Source of the DNA: Helicobacter salomonis
Lineage (GTDB): Bacteria > Campylobacterota > Campylobacteria > Campylobacterales > Helicobacteraceae
DNA length: 34,186 nt
NCBI RefSeq assembly: GCF_017979425.1
Contig: NZ_JAERIS010000017.1
Span: 1 to 34,186 of the forward strand
Direction of reading: 5' to 3'
Positions 26,049-34,186 of this stretch are shown here, in pieces. The position numbers and the translations under genes are program-made. The notes below the pieces were generated by a model, which searched no databases, was not told the origin of the DNA, and saw nothing but the letters and a program-made list of their open reading frames with translations. How positions within the stretch are numbered: the first letter of the stretch is position 1; each line of letters opens with the position of its first letter.

Positions 26049-27078
26049 AGTCTATGATGTCGCCAAGAAGTTCTTATTCCAATTAGAGCCTGAGAGTGCC
26101 CATGCATTGGCTGAACAGGCCTTAAAAGTGTTAGGCTGGTGTCCTTGGCTGACACGCCCTTACAAACACCCTGCATTGGAAAATGATATTTTGGGCATGC
26201 GCATGCCCAATCCTATCTGTTTGGCTGCGGGGTTTGATAAAGATGCCACCATGTTAGCCGGGTTAAACCAGCTAGGTTTTGGAGGGGTTGAGGTGGGCAC
26301 AGCCACGCCCAAACCCCAGTATGGTAACCCTAAACCCCGTTTATTTAGATTCCTACAAGAAGAAAGTTTGCAAAACGCGATGGGGTTCAACAATAGAGGT
26401 ATAGCGCCTTTGGTACACCGTTTGGAGCGTGTGCGTCCCTTGAATTGCCTTGTGGGGGTCAATGTGGGCAAAAATAAAAATACAACCCAGGAAAAGGCCT
26501 TAGAGGATTATCAGAAAGGTTTACAGATGAGCCTTGGAGTGGGGGATTACTATGTCTTTAATCTCTCCTCGCCCAATACTCCCAATCTTAGAGATTTGCA
26601 AAATAATGCCTTTGTGGGTGAACTCTTTGACATGGCGCGCGCTCTCACGCACAAACCCCTTTTTTTAAAGGTCGCCCCCGATTTGCCCAGCGATGCGCTT
26701 TTAAAAGTATGTGCTAGCGCGCTAGATTATGGTGCGCATGGCATTATTGCTACCAATACTACCACTGACTACACCCTCTTACCCGGGGCAAAGTCTTTTG
26801 GGGGGATCAGTGGACGCGCCCTGCAGACTAAGAGCAGAGAGGTTTTTAAACACATCGCGCAAGCATTTTTTGGCAAGGCTATCTTAGTGTCTGCAGGAGG
26901 GATTGATAGTGCACAAGAAGCCTATGCGCGTATTAAAATGGGAGCGCATTTTGTGCAGATTCTCACGGGTTTTATCTACCAAGGTCCACTGATCTGTAGA
27001 CAAATCAATCAAGATATAGTAAAATTATTGCAAAGAGATGCTTTAGACTCTATTCGGGATGCCGTGGGGATTGGGTGA
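26041..27078 (+). CDS. pyrD: Dihydroorotate dehydrogenase (quinone), class 2
   Basis: A 345-aa FMN enzyme oxidising dihydroorotate to orotate with membrane quinone (pyrimidine synthesis). Features are the class-2 N-terminal helix, GFDKDATM, NNRG, VNVGKNKNT and the catalytic loop FNLSSPNTPNLR with the class-2 Ser base. The FMN phosphate site is VSAGGID…GAHFVQILTGF. Overlaps ppk at its start and the next gene by 4 bp. Confidence 0.95.
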   Translation: MAKVYDVAKKFLFQLEPESAHALAEQALKVLGWCPWLTRPYKHPALENDILGMRMPNPICLAAGFDKDATMLAGLNQLGFGGVEVGTATPKPQYGNPKPRLFRFLQEESLQNAMGFNNRGIAPLVHRLERVRPLNCLVGVNVGKNKNTTQEKALEDYQKGLQMSLGVGDYYVFNLSSPNTPNLRDLQNNAFVGELFDMARALTHKPLFLKVAPDLPSDALLKVCASALDYGAHGIIATNTTTDYTLLPGAKSFGGISGRALQTKSREVFKHIAQAFFGKAILVSAGGIDSAQEAYARIKMGAHFVQILTGFIYQGPLICRQINQDIVKLLQRDALDSIRDAVGIG

Positions 27079-28433
27079 TGATAGGATTAAAATTTTTAAG
27101 ACCGGTTTTGCAGATTTTGACTTTAAGTTTAGGAGTGGTCATGCTGGATGCAGCAGAAAAACGAGGGTGTTTGGCTTGCGTGCCCTTGCCCAAATATTAC
27201 AGCACAACTTTGGACAATGGTTTACAAGTAGTGGCTGTGCCTTTGGAAAATAAGAGTGGGGTAATTGAAGTAGATGTACTCTACAAAGTGGGCTCAAGAA
27301 ATGAGGTGATGGGCAAGAGTGGTATTGCGCACATGCTCGAACACATGAACTTTAAAAGCACCAAGAACCTCAAAGAGGGCGAGTTTGATGCCATTGTGAA
27401 AGGTTTTGGAGGTGTGAGTAACGCCTCTACAAGCTTTGACTATACCCGCTATTTTATTAAGGCAAGCAATGCGCATCTGGATAAATCCCTGGAGCTTTTC
27501 GCCGAAATGATGGGGTCTTTGCAACTCAAAGAGGAGGAGTTTTTGCCTGAAAGGGAGGTAGTGGCTGAAGAAAGATTATGGCGCACAGATAATTCTCCTT
27601 TAGGTTATTTGTATTTCCGTTTCTTCAACACCGCCTTTGTTTATCACCCCTACCACTGGACTCCTATTGGTTTTATGGAGGACATCAAGAATTGGAAACT
27701 CAGGGACATTAAAGATTTTCACTCGTTGTACTACCAACCCAAGAATGCCATCGTGCTCGTGGTGGGGGATTTAGACCCTAAACAAGTCTTCGAACAGGCT
27801 AGAAAGTATTTTGCTCCTATCCAAAATAACACCGCCCGCAACATTCCCGGGGTTTATATGCAAGAACCCTTGCAAAATGGTCTGAGGGAAACCACGATTC
27901 ATAAACAAGACCTCTCCTTAGAGTGGTTGGCTATCGGATACAAAGTCCCTCCATTCGCCCATAAAGATCAAGTAGCCCTCAACGCATTAGCCAAATTGCT
28001 CACCCAGGGGGACAGCAGTTTGCTCAAAAAGGATTTGGTGGATCAAAAGCGTTTAGCTTCTCAAGTTTTTGCACAGAATATGGAGCTCAAAGACGCGAGT
28101 GTATTTCTATTCATCGCAGGGGCTAACCAGAATGTGGAGGCACTCAAGATCAAGCAGGAGATTCTAAATATTTTGGATCAGATCAAACGTGGAGGAATCA
28201 CCCAACAACAGCTCGATAAGGTCAAAGTCAACCATCGGGCGGATTTCATCGCCAGCTTGGAAGATTCTTCAGATGTTGCCGAGATTTTTGCAGAATATCT
28301 CACGCAGGGGAATCTTAAAGATATTGCAGAATACCAGGCTCGATTTGATGCATTAGAAGTAAAGGACATTGTGCGCGTGGCCAACGAATACTTCCGCGAT
28401 GAAGTTTATAGTAGCGTTGTCCTAAAACCCTAG
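27075..28433 (+). CDS. M16-family zinc peptidase, exported
   Basis: A 452-aa protein with an N-terminal hydrophobic signal (LKFLRPVLQILTLSLGVVML). The inverse zinc motif HxxEH (HMLEH, residues 86-90) is followed by the downstream Glu of the family (REVVAEER). The second M16 domain occupies about 240-450. It is the counterpart of H. pylori HP1012, sometimes labelled pqqE. The substrate is not known; a periplasmic processing role is likely. ATGA overlap with pyrD. Confidence 0.88.
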   Translation: MMIGLKFLRPVLQILTLSLGVVMLDAAEKRGCLACVPLPKYYSTTLDNGLQVVAVPLENKSGVIEVDVLYKVGSRNEVMGKSGIAHMLEHMNFKSTKNLKEGEFDAIVKGFGGVSNASTSFDYTRYFIKASNAHLDKSLELFAEMMGSLQLKEEEFLPEREVVAEERLWRTDNSPLGYLYFRFFNTAFVYHPYHWTPIGFMEDIKNWKLRDIKDFHSLYYQPKNAIVLVVGDLDPKQVFEQARKYFAPIQNNTARNIPGVYMQEPLQNGLRETTIHKQDLSLEWLAIGYKVPPFAHKDQVALNALAKLLTQGDSSLLKKDLVDQKRLASQVFAQNMELKDASVFLFIAGANQNVEALKIKQEILNILDQIKRGGITQQQLDKVKVNHRADFIASLEDSSDVAEIFAEYLTQGNLKDIAEYQARFDALEVKDIVRVANEYFRDEVYSSVVLKP

Positions 28434-28442
28434 AGTGCTACC

Positions 28443-29321
28443 ATGCATGCATTGAGCGCGTTAATTACCCCTTTTAAAGCGGATTTAACCCTCGATGAGG
28501 AAGCCTATATTGCCCTCATTGAGCGTCAGATCGAGCATGGCATGGATGCGTGTGTGCCCGTGGGCACGACGGGCGAATCAGCGACATTAACTCACCAGGA
28601 ACACATGCGCTGCATTGAAATCGCTGTTGCAGTGTGCAAGCCCAGGGGCATCAAGGTTTTGGCAGGTGTGGGGAGTAATGCCACGAGCGAGTCAATCATG
28701 CTTGCTACATTTGCCCAAAAAGTGGGTGCAAGTGGGATTTTGTCTGTGAGTCCCTACTACAATCGGCCCACACAACAAGGACTTTTTGAGCATTATAAGA
28801 CTATTGCTAATTCTGTAGAAATTCCCTTGATCCTCTATGATGTACCCGGGCGCACAGGGGTGCAGATTGCTACACAAACAGCCGCGAGGCTTTTCAAGGA
28901 GGTTGAGAATGTCGTGGGCATCAAAGAGGCTTCAGGGGCAATGCAACGACTTTCAGACCTAGATCGCTTCGCTGAGGGGATTTTAGTTTATAGTGGCGAG
29001 GACAAACTCAACCATGCCATTATGGCCTGCGGGGGCGTAGGGGTAATTTCGGTCACGGGGAATTTATTCCCCAATAAAATCTCTGCCCTGGTACAAGCCG
29101 CTCTCAAAGGGGATTTAGTTACCTCGCGCGCAATCCAAACAGAACTCTATGATATCAATACGGCACTCTTTTGCGAAACTAATCCCATTCCGATCAAGGC
29201 AGCCATGCACATGACTGGTTTACTGCCCCATTTAACATACCGGCTTCCCTTGGTAGCCCCTAGCTTGGACAACATGCACTATTTAGAAACCATCTTAGAA
29301 AAATATGAGGTACCGGTATGA
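28443..29321 (+). CDS. dapA: 4-hydroxy-tetrahydrodipicolinate synthase
   Basis: A 292-aa TIM-barrel aldolase that condenses pyruvate with aspartate semialdehyde at the entry to lysine and meso-diaminopimelate synthesis. It shows GTTGESATL (Thr pair), [10 protein letters not shown] (Tyr and Arg), the Schiff-base Lys in VGIKEASG and [11 protein letters not shown]. Nine nt separate it from the protease gene; it overlaps the next gene by ATGA. Confidence 0.95.
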   Translation: MHALSALITPFKADLTLDEEAYIALIERQIEHGMDACVPVGTTGESATLTHQEHMRCIEIAVAVCKPRGIKVLAGVGSNATSESIMLATFAQKVGASGILSVSPYYNRPTQQGLFEHYKTIANSVEIPLILYDVPGRTGVQIATQTAARLFKEVENVVGIKEASGAMQRLSDLDRFAEGILVYSGEDKLNHAIMACGGVGVISVTGNLFPNKISALVQAALKGDLVTSRAIQTELYDINTALFCETNPIPIKAAMHMTGLLPHLTYRLPLVAPSLDNMHYLETILEKYEVPV

Positions 29322-30109
29322 ACACAGCAGAGACAGAAATGCAGGGTAAAACTTTAGTGGTGAGTGGGGCAACCCGTGGGATTGGCAAGGCCATTCTTTA
29401 CAAATTTGCGCAAAATGGCGTGAATGTGGCTTTTACCTACCACAAGAATGAAGAGGAAGCCCTTAAAATCGCTACAGAAGTCCATGATCTCTATGGTATC
29501 AAGGCTAAAGCTTACCACTTGGACATTCTGGAACCCGAACAATACATGGAACTCTACAAGCAAATTGATTGTGATTTTGAGCGGGTGGATTTTTTTGTGT
29601 CCAATGCGATCATTTATGGACGCTCTGTAGTGGGTGGATTCGCCCCTTTCATGCGCCTTAGACCCAAGGGATTGAACAATATCTATACCGCCACAGTATT
29701 AGCCTTTGTAGTAGGGGCACAAGAGGCTGCCAAGCGCATGAAATTGGTGGGTGGAGGTGCGATCGTCTCTTTGAGCTCCACAGGGAATCTGGTCTACATG
29801 CCCAATTACGCCGGACATGGCAATTCGAAGAATGCGGTGGAAACTATGGTGAAATATGCTGCCACCGACTTGGGGGAATTTGGAATCCGCGTGAATGCAG
29901 TAAGTGGAGGACCTATTGATACCGATGCGCTCAAGGCCTTTCCTGATTATGCAGAGATTAAACAAAAGGTCGAAGAGCAATCGCCCTTAAAGCGCATGGG
30001 TAATCCTACGGATTTAGCTGGGGCAGTATATTTCTTATGCGACCCAGCCCAAAGCGCATGGGTAACCGGACAGACCATTGTCGTGGATGGTGGCACGACT
30101 TTCAAATAA
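29318..30109 (+). CDS. SDR oxidoreductase resembling FabL enoyl-ACP reductase
   Basis: A 263-aa Rossmann protein with cofactor motif [11 protein letters not shown] (in place of NNAG), catalytic Ser in IVSLSSTG, and Tyr-Lys spaced as YAGHGNSK (Y-x6-K). The usual SDR spacing is Y-x3-K; Y-x6-K together with [15 protein letters not shown] is typical of the NADPH-dependent enoyl-ACP reductase FabL. In H. pylori the syntenic HP1014 is annotated as 7-alpha-hydroxysteroid dehydrogenase (hdhA), which is probably a generic label. Start ATG 29318; ATG 29339 is an alternative. Confidence 0.8.
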   Translation: MNTAETEMQGKTLVVSGATRGIGKAILYKFAQNGVNVAFTYHKNEEEALKIATEVHDLYGIKAKAYHLDILEPEQYMELYKQIDCDFERVDFFVSNAIIYGRSVVGGFAPFMRLRPKGLNNIYTATVLAFVVGAQEAAKRMKLVGGGAIVSLSSTGNLVYMPNYAGHGNSKNAVETMVKYAATDLGEFGIRVNAVSGGPIDTDALKAFPDYAEIKQKVEEQSPLKRMGNPTDLAGAVYFLCDPAQSAWVTGQTIVVDGGTTFK

Positions 30110-30112
30110 TCA

Positions 30113-30730
30113 ATGCGTGTGCGAATCCACGAGAGTCACGACCTCCAACTCGCTAGAAAGTATATTTTGTGTTCTAGCCTCTTGTGGTTGACAATGCTCT
30201 TTGTCACTCCAATAGTGGCGTTGGTTTTGTTACCCCAGATGACTCAGATCACTCAGGAAGAGCTTGCCAGAGTTTTGAAACCCTGGTGGGGTTTTTACCT
30301 TGTGTGGTGGTTTGCTGTGTTCGTAACTCAAGTGATCGGTTATTATAAACTCGCTAAGGTGAGTCGCAATCTATTGCTCTTTAGATGTGTCGCCTTTCCC
30401 TATGTCGCCGATGCGATCTTGTCTCTCATCGCACTCATTGCCTTTAAAGACCCTATTTCCATGCTCTCTTTCAAATCACTGAGCTTTTTCCTCTATGCCT
30501 ATTATGACTACCGCCTCTTCGCGGAGCTCAGTCGTGTTACTCAAGATCATGTCTTTAAAAATGGGATCATACTTATCGGAATTGGTTTAACGCTTTCTCT
30601 GCTAGTTCTTGTAGGTGCCGGAGATTTAGGATTCTTGGTTTTAGGTTTACTCTTTTTAGTGGGAGCATTAGCAGGATGGGGAATGATCTTTATGGGTTTT
30701 GTGCGTCTTAAAGAGATTTCTTATCCTTAA
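30113..30730 (+). CDS. Conserved polytopic membrane protein (HP1015-like)
   Basis: A 205-aa protein with about five hydrophobic helices (first LLWLTMLFVTPIVALVLL, last LGLLFLVGALAGWGMIFMG) and no catalytic motif I recognise. It is embedded in the dapA-pgsA operon and starts 3 nt after the SDR stop without a visible ribosome-binding site, so translation may be coupled. By position it corresponds to H. pylori HP1015. Function unknown. Confidence 0.75.
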   Translation: MRVRIHESHDLQLARKYILCSSLLWLTMLFVTPIVALVLLPQMTQITQEELARVLKPWWGFYLVWWFAVFVTQVIGYYKLAKVSRNLLLFRCVAFPYVADAILSLIALIAFKDPISMLSFKSLSFFLYAYYDYRLFAELSRVTQDHVFKNGIILIGIGLTLSLLVLVGAGDLGFLVLGLLFLVGALAGWGMIFMGFVRLKEISYP

Positions 30731-30739
30731 GGGAGCGTT

Positions 30740-31315
30740 GTGCTAGCCAAATTCGCCCGCAACATTCCCAATATCTTAACTATCCTGCGCATTTTTCTGG
30801 CAATTTTTTTGCTCTTTTTTATTTTGCATGGGGAATCTATATTTAAGATACCCCAATCTTATATCAACTATACTGAGGCTGTTATATTTTTAAGTGCTGC
30901 GTTCACGGATTTTTTAGATGGCTACATTGCTAGAAATTACCACCTCAAAACTTTGTTTGGCGAAATTTTTGACCCTTTGGCGGATAAAATCCTCATCTTA
31001 GCCGCATTTTTAGGATTGCTCTATTTAGATCGCATCAATCCATGGATCCCCTTTGTGATCTTAGGACGCGAGTTTTTTATCGCCGGACTTAGAATCTCTG
31101 TTTCTAACATGGGTAAAAGTATTTCAGTGAGCCGTTTGGGCAAGTATAAAACCTTTTTGCAGATCATCGCTATCGCCTCCCTCTTAGCCGACTTGCACTT
31201 AGGAGGTGTGTTGGTGGGGCATTACTTAGTCGCCCTTGCGCTTTTTGCTACTCTCTACTCAGGCATGGATTATGTGATCAAATACTACCGCCTTGTGCGC
31301 GCGTTGGAGATTTGA
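30740..31315 (+). CDS. pgsA: CDP-diacylglycerol-glycerol-3-phosphate 3-phosphatidyltransferase
   Basis: A 191-aa membrane enzyme making phosphatidylglycerophosphate, the precursor of phosphatidylglycerol. The CDP-alcohol phosphotransferase signature DG-x2-AR-x8-G-x3-D-x3-D is intact from D60 (DGYIAR) to D82 (FDPLAD). The GTG start at 30740 has AAGGGAG 5 nt upstream. The stop shares one base with the rseP start. Confidence 0.93.
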   Translation: MLAKFARNIPNILTILRIFLAIFLLFFILHGESIFKIPQSYINYTEAVIFLSAAFTDFLDGYIARNYHLKTLFGEIFDPLADKILILAAFLGLLYLDRINPWIPFVILGREFFIAGLRISVSNMGKSISVSRLGKYKTFLQIIAIASLLADLHLGGVLVGHYLVALALFATLYSGMDYVIKYYRLVRALEI

Positions 31316-32343
31316 TGGGCTGGCTCTCTTCCATAGCGGCTTTGGGATTTTTGATCTTCTTTCACGAGTTGGGCCATTTCCTGGCCGCGCGTGCATGTGG
31401 GGTAGGGGTAGAGGTCTTTAGCATCGGTTTTGGGCGCAAACTTTGGCACAAGCGCTTAGGCAATACCCAATACGCCCTCTCTCTTATCCCTCTAGGAGGG
31501 TATGTTAAACTCAAGGGGCAGGAGAGTCAAGTAGAGAGCTCGGATAGCTACCTCAATCAACCTCCTTTGAAAAAGCTAGTGATTTTGAGTATGGGTCCCC
31601 TCTTTAATCTCTTGCTTGCCTTTGGTATTTATTTAGGTGTGGGTTTGGTAGGGCATACAAGTTTAGCTCCTGTAGTGGGCGCGCTCACCCCTGAGATGCC
31701 TGCCATCAAAAATGGAATTAAAGTGGGAGATCGCATTGTGGCGGTGAATGGGGTGGCTATTAGAGACTGGGAAGAGCTTTTCAAGGCTATCCAGCACACG
31801 CAGGGCTCTATCACGCTTAAAATCAAGCGCAATCATCTCTTGAATATCACTCTCACCCCAACCCCTAAAACCACTCAAAACGCCTTTAAAGAGCCCGTGC
31901 AAACTAAACTCATCGGCATTGCCCCGGCTAAAGAGCAAGTATGGGTGCGTTATGGCTTTTTAGAATCCACTCAGCGCGCCTTTAGTCAGCTTGTAGAGAT
32001 GTGCACGCTGATTATCAAGGGGATTGGAAAGCTCTTTATGGGTGTAGTGAATGTGTCTGAGATTAGCTCTGTAGTGGGAATTGTGGATTTTATGGCACAC
32101 CAACAAAGCTTAGCCTTGCTCTTAAGCATTGCCTTCATCTCGATCAATCTAGGGATTTTAAATCTCCTCCCCATTCCTATACTAGACGGAGGACAGATGG
32201 TAATCGTGTTGTTAGAAAGCCTAACAGGGCGCAAACTCAAACCCGCTTATATCGAAAAACTCAATCTCTTAGGACTGGTCTTGCTCGTCGTCTTGATGGC
32301 TCTAGGTTTGTTTAATGATGTGCACCGTCTAATGGGTTACTAA
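31315..32343 (+). CDS. rseP: RseP-like site-2 zinc metalloprotease
   Basis: A 342-aa intramembrane protease that cleaves anti-sigma factors or signal-peptide remnants in the inner membrane. HELGH (17-21) in the first helix and LDGG near residue 285 supply the zinc site. One PDZ domain (about 105-190, IKNGIKVGDRIVAVNGV) lies between. The start is ATG 31315, overlapping the pgsA stop (TGATG); a TTG one codon upstream is less likely. AGCC/GGCT just after the stop (about 32345-32360) is a weak terminator candidate. Confidence 0.92.
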   Translation: MGWLSSIAALGFLIFFHELGHFLAARACGVGVEVFSIGFGRKLWHKRLGNTQYALSLIPLGGYVKLKGQESQVESSDSYLNQPPLKKLVILSMGPLFNLLLAFGIYLGVGLVGHTSLAPVVGALTPEMPAIKNGIKVGDRIVAVNGVAIRDWEELFKAIQHTQGSITLKIKRNHLLNITLTPTPKTTQNAFKEPVQTKLIGIAPAKEQVWVRYGFLESTQRAFSQLVEMCTLIIKGIGKLFMGVVNVSEISSVVGIVDFMAHQQSLALLLSIAFISINLGILNLLPIPILDGGQMVIVLLESLTGRKLKPAYIEKLNLLGLVLLVVLMALGLFNDVHRLMGY

Positions 32344-32476
32344 AGCCTCAAAAACGGCTCTTAGGAGTTTGACAAATTTTCAATATGTTGCTATTATTCG
32401 CCCTCATTTTCATGTTAGTGAGGGAAGTTTGGCATGGGGGAGAAACAGTCTGTAGTCAATTTTTTTGGTTTTTTAC

Positions 32477-32697
32477 CAGCCACGCCGTAAAGCCCCTAGC
32501 TTTAGCTATGGGGATAGTTGGCTAGCACCAGCATGGCTGTGCTAATATTTGTGCAATCAAGGGGTAATACCCTTGGGGTTGGGGCATCAACCTTTGGAAT
32601 AGGGAACGTAAGACTCCAAACGGAGCTGTCCTGCTTGAAGCCGCGATCTCCACTAAAGTTAGAATCCCCTAACTTTAGTTATGGGAGAGTATGTCAA
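32477..32697 (+). mobile_element. ISHp608-type mini-element (no transposase), copy 2
   Basis: Left: TTAC flank 32473-32476, guide AAAG 32489-32492, hairpin 32493-32513. Right: guide GAAT 32662-32665, hairpin from 32666 (CCCCTAACTTTAGTTATGG), TCAA 32694-32697. The right hairpin differs from copy 1 by paired changes (AGCT arms to AACT/AGTT), so the stem is conserved. The 221-bp element has no transposase gene; a 61-codon frame across it is not a real gene. It sits 130 bp after rseP in non-coding DNA. Confidence 0.85.
32555..32697 (+). ncRNA. Candidate stand-alone omega-RNA, copy 2
   Basis: It follows TGCTAATAT (32540-32548). Predicted stems are CAAGGG/CCCTTG (about 32557-32574), GGTTG/CAACC (32577-32581, 32588-32592) with loop GGGCAT identical to copy 1, and CTCC/GGAG (32614-32617, 32622-32625) after the shared CGTAAGAC, then the right-end hairpin. 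The potential guide is the 20 nt after 32697. Confidence 0.45.
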
Positions 32698-32754
32698 GGA
32701 TAGTCTAGCAATTACAAACAGCTATAAAGACCTTGCCTTGTATGCTAATTATCT

Positions 32755-32885
32755 CCACTACTTGTGAAGCACCCAAATGCTAAAGACATTTGGGCTTCCT
32801 TGGCCGATGTTGCCCGTAGGGAGAGTTTGGTTTTCACTCTGTGCCCTATAGTAGGGATTTTACAGAGTTTGAGCTCCAACGCATC
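32755..32885 (-). repeat. IS605-like right-end / omega-RNA-like module A
   Basis: On the minus strand AAACTCTGTAAAATCCCTAC starts a segment that folds as ACTCTGT…CCCTA/TAGGG…ACAGAGT. It continues through ACGGGCAACA and ends in a hairpin GCCCAAATG/CATTTGGG with loop TCTTTAG. Module B has the same order. No protein is convincingly encoded. It is probably a remnant of an IS200/IS605-group element unlike the two mini-elements; the guide-RNA reading is tentative. Confidence 0.4.
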
Positions 32886-32974
32886 CCCTACAGGTCTCAC
32901 ACATCAATCTGCCAAGGCGTAACTTTGCACACTTCCTGCGCTAGATACGAATGTATGGAGATATTATACCGCAA

Positions 32975-33155
32975 AATTAGTGGCATTCATCCCACCCGCT
33001 AAAGACGAGTGGGATTTCTGCCGGAGAGTCTTAAACATGTAAAACATCAAACATTTTTGACATTTGATGTTTTCTAGGCTTGTTGCCCGTAAAGAGTTTG
33101 CCCACTTTATGCTCCTATGGTAGCGACTTTTACAGAGTTTGTCCTCCAAGATATT
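32975..33155 (-). repeat. IS605-like right-end / omega-RNA-like module B
   Basis: It is homologous to module A (shared AAACTCTGTAAAA, CTACxATAGG, CAAACTCT…ACGGGCAACA). It ends with hairpin ATCCCACTCG/CGGGTGGGAT and the same TCTTTAG loop, near 32993-33019. A CTTTAG-type loop in a GC stem is common at right ends of IS605/IS1341-like elements. The 61-codon minus frame here (32964-33149) is probably not a gene. Confidence 0.4.
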
Positions 33156-33319
33156 TTGAGTGTGGCAGTTTCTTTTTGGAGACTGACTCGAATCCTACCT
33201 TAAAGCATGGAAAAAAACTCTGAGCACTCTCTAGCCCCTCCTCGGATCACACAACCCTACAAAGGGGTTTTTCACGATTGTTAAATCTCCCCCCAAAACA
33301 GTAGGAGCCCCATTTGTGT

Positions 33320-33415
33320 ATGGGTAGCAAACAACGCAAACAAATGCATCGCGTCCTGCGTAGCAAACATGCAATTCGTCTAAAAACAAACATTGCCCGC
33401 TATAAGAAGATTTAG
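33320..33415 (+). CDS. Possible 31-aa highly basic peptide
   Basis: ATG 33320 to TAG 33413-33415 encodes MGSKQRKQMHRVLRSKHAIR followed by LKTNIARYKKI. About 12 of 31 residues are Lys/Arg. An AGGAG (33303-33307) lies 6 nt before an in-frame TTG (33314), two codons upstream, which could be the actual start. It resembles ribosome- or nucleic-acid-binding mini-proteins in composition only. It ends 4 nt from the convergent Sel1 gene. May be chance. Confidence 0.35.
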   Translation: MGSKQRKQMHRVLRSKHAIRLKTNIARYKKI

Positions 33416-33419
33416 TTGT

Positions 33420-34073
33420 CTAATTGGCATTTAAGTGCCATATCGGACTACAAGCGTTCTTATACCCCATGTCACAAGCTTTTTGGGAATATCGTAGCGC
33501 TATTAATCTGTCTTTTTTAACACCTAGACCATGTCTATACGCCACCCCTAAGTTATTATAGGCTTTAGCATTCCCTAAATCTGCGGCCTTTTGGAAGTAC
33601 GATACGGCCTTTGAATAGTCTCGATCGACACCGGTGCCATTTACATACATTAACCCTAAGTTATCAAAACCCTCAGAATCCCCTAAATCTGCGGCCTTTT
33701 GGAAGTACTGCAAAGCTTTAGAATAATCTTTGATTACGCCGCGGCCATTTACATACATCACCCCTAAACCACTATAACCTCTAGCATCTCCCAACTCCGC
33801 GGCTCTTTGGTAGTATTTTAGGGCTTTAGAATAATCTTTGATTACGCCATGACCTAAATCATACATGTACCCCAACCCATAATAACCTCTAGCATCTTTT
33901 ATTTCTACCAACTTCTCCCAGCAAACGACAGATTTGCCATAATCTTTGTCGTCATTATAAGACTTTGCCAGTTTGTAGTATTGATCTGCTTGGCTATCAG
34001 CATAGCTAACTCCAGATGCTAGTACACATATTAGCAAAACATACGAGATATGTTTTCTGAAACTTATTGACAT
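33420..34073 (-). CDS. Exported Sel1-repeat protein (Hcp-like)
   Basis: A 217-aa protein with a signal peptide (ISYVLLICVLASGVSYA), a TPR-like first helix pair and about four Sel1 units (GYMYDLGHGVIKDYSKALKY type). Helicobacter cysteine-rich proteins (Hcp) have paired cysteines in each unit; here only the last unit has two (KACDMGYKNAC), so it is an Hcp relative with most disulfides lost. Secreted or periplasmic, with a probable protein-binding or host-interaction role. TAAAAT about 20 nt before the ATG could be its -10. Confidence 0.8.
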   Translation of the reverse strand: MSISFRKHISYVLLICVLASGVSYADSQADQYYKLAKSYNDDKDYGKSVVCWEKLVEIKDARGYYGLGYMYDLGHGVIKDYSKALKYYQRAAELGDARGYSGLGVMYVNGRGVIKDYSKALQYFQKAADLGDSEGFDNLGLMYVNGTGVDRDYSKAVSYFQKAADLGNAKAYNNLGVAYRHGLGVKKDRLIALRYSQKACDMGYKNACSPIWHLNAN

Positions 34074-34186
34074 CTTGCATTCTCGTAAAATTTTATCTCC
34101 TCCCCCAACCCCTCTACCTCATTCTCTCACAACTCCCCAAACTAGGGGCTCTAAATCTTAAGCAGATAGGCTAAGACAAGCTACTT

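Noticed and set aside
33253-33272. Rho-independent terminator (stem AACCC…GGGGTT then T-run)
   Set aside because: The stem is short with a bulge, and no gene on that strand ends nearby.

Overview
The window looks like the chromosome of a non-pylori gastric Helicobacter (H. bizzozeronii / H. felis / H. heilmannii type). The order ppk-pyrD-M16 protease-dapA-SDR-membrane protein-pgsA is the order I know from the H. pylori HP1010-HP1016 block. Homopolymer phase switching, Sel1-repeat proteins and ISHp608-type insertion ends also fit this genus. The selenocysteine formate dehydrogenase locus is a non-pylori trait. The species call is inference.

Layout. (1) 1-17.0 kb is accessory DNA. It starts with a mobilisation module: a nested palindrome that may be an oriT, a small coiled-coil protein, and a 1097-aa MOBV-like relaxase. 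A minus-strand run of repeat-protein genes and remnants follows (BspA/DUF285 and Sel1, 4.1-6.3 kb). Next is a three-gene minus-strand operon of bacterial dynamin-like GTPases (6.3-12.75 kb). Its first gene is switched out of frame by a 13-nt G/C tract and its last gene carries nine Sel1 repeats. A PemK/MazF-like toxin gene (12.95-13.5 kb) is interrupted by a 177-bp ISHp608-type mini-element. After that come small hypothetical genes, a very AT-rich stretch, a decayed Abi-like gene and a Z-DNA-prone GC stretch. (2) 17.0-23.8 kb (minus strand) is a Tat-exported formate dehydrogenase operon: a polyferredoxin-like protein, a TorD-type chaperone, a small Tat protein, FdhA read through an in-frame UGA (Sec177) with a bSECIS hairpin, FdhB, FdhC, and a possible 48-aa membrane protein. 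(3) 24.0-32.3 kb (plus strand) is a tightly packed housekeeping operon: ppk, pyrD, M16 protease, dapA, FabL-like SDR, membrane protein, pgsA, rseP. (4) 32.3-34.2 kb holds a second mini-element, two further IS605-like modules in tandem, a tiny basic ORF and an exported Sel1 protein.

Most notable. Two transposase-less mini-elements (13180-13356 and 32477-32697) keep the complete ISHp608 end code: TTAC flank, AAAG guide and hairpin at the left end; GAAT guide, hairpin and TCAA at the right end. Between the ends both carry a promoter-like TGCTATAAT/TGCTAATAT and an RNA-like segment whose stems covary between the copies, as expected of a stand-alone omega-RNA. Removing the first element on paper restores a full-length toxin frame exactly. 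The dynamin operon appears to be under phase-variable control. The BspA-like, Sel1 and dynamin-Sel1 genes share one N-terminal linker module, which indicates domain shuffling.
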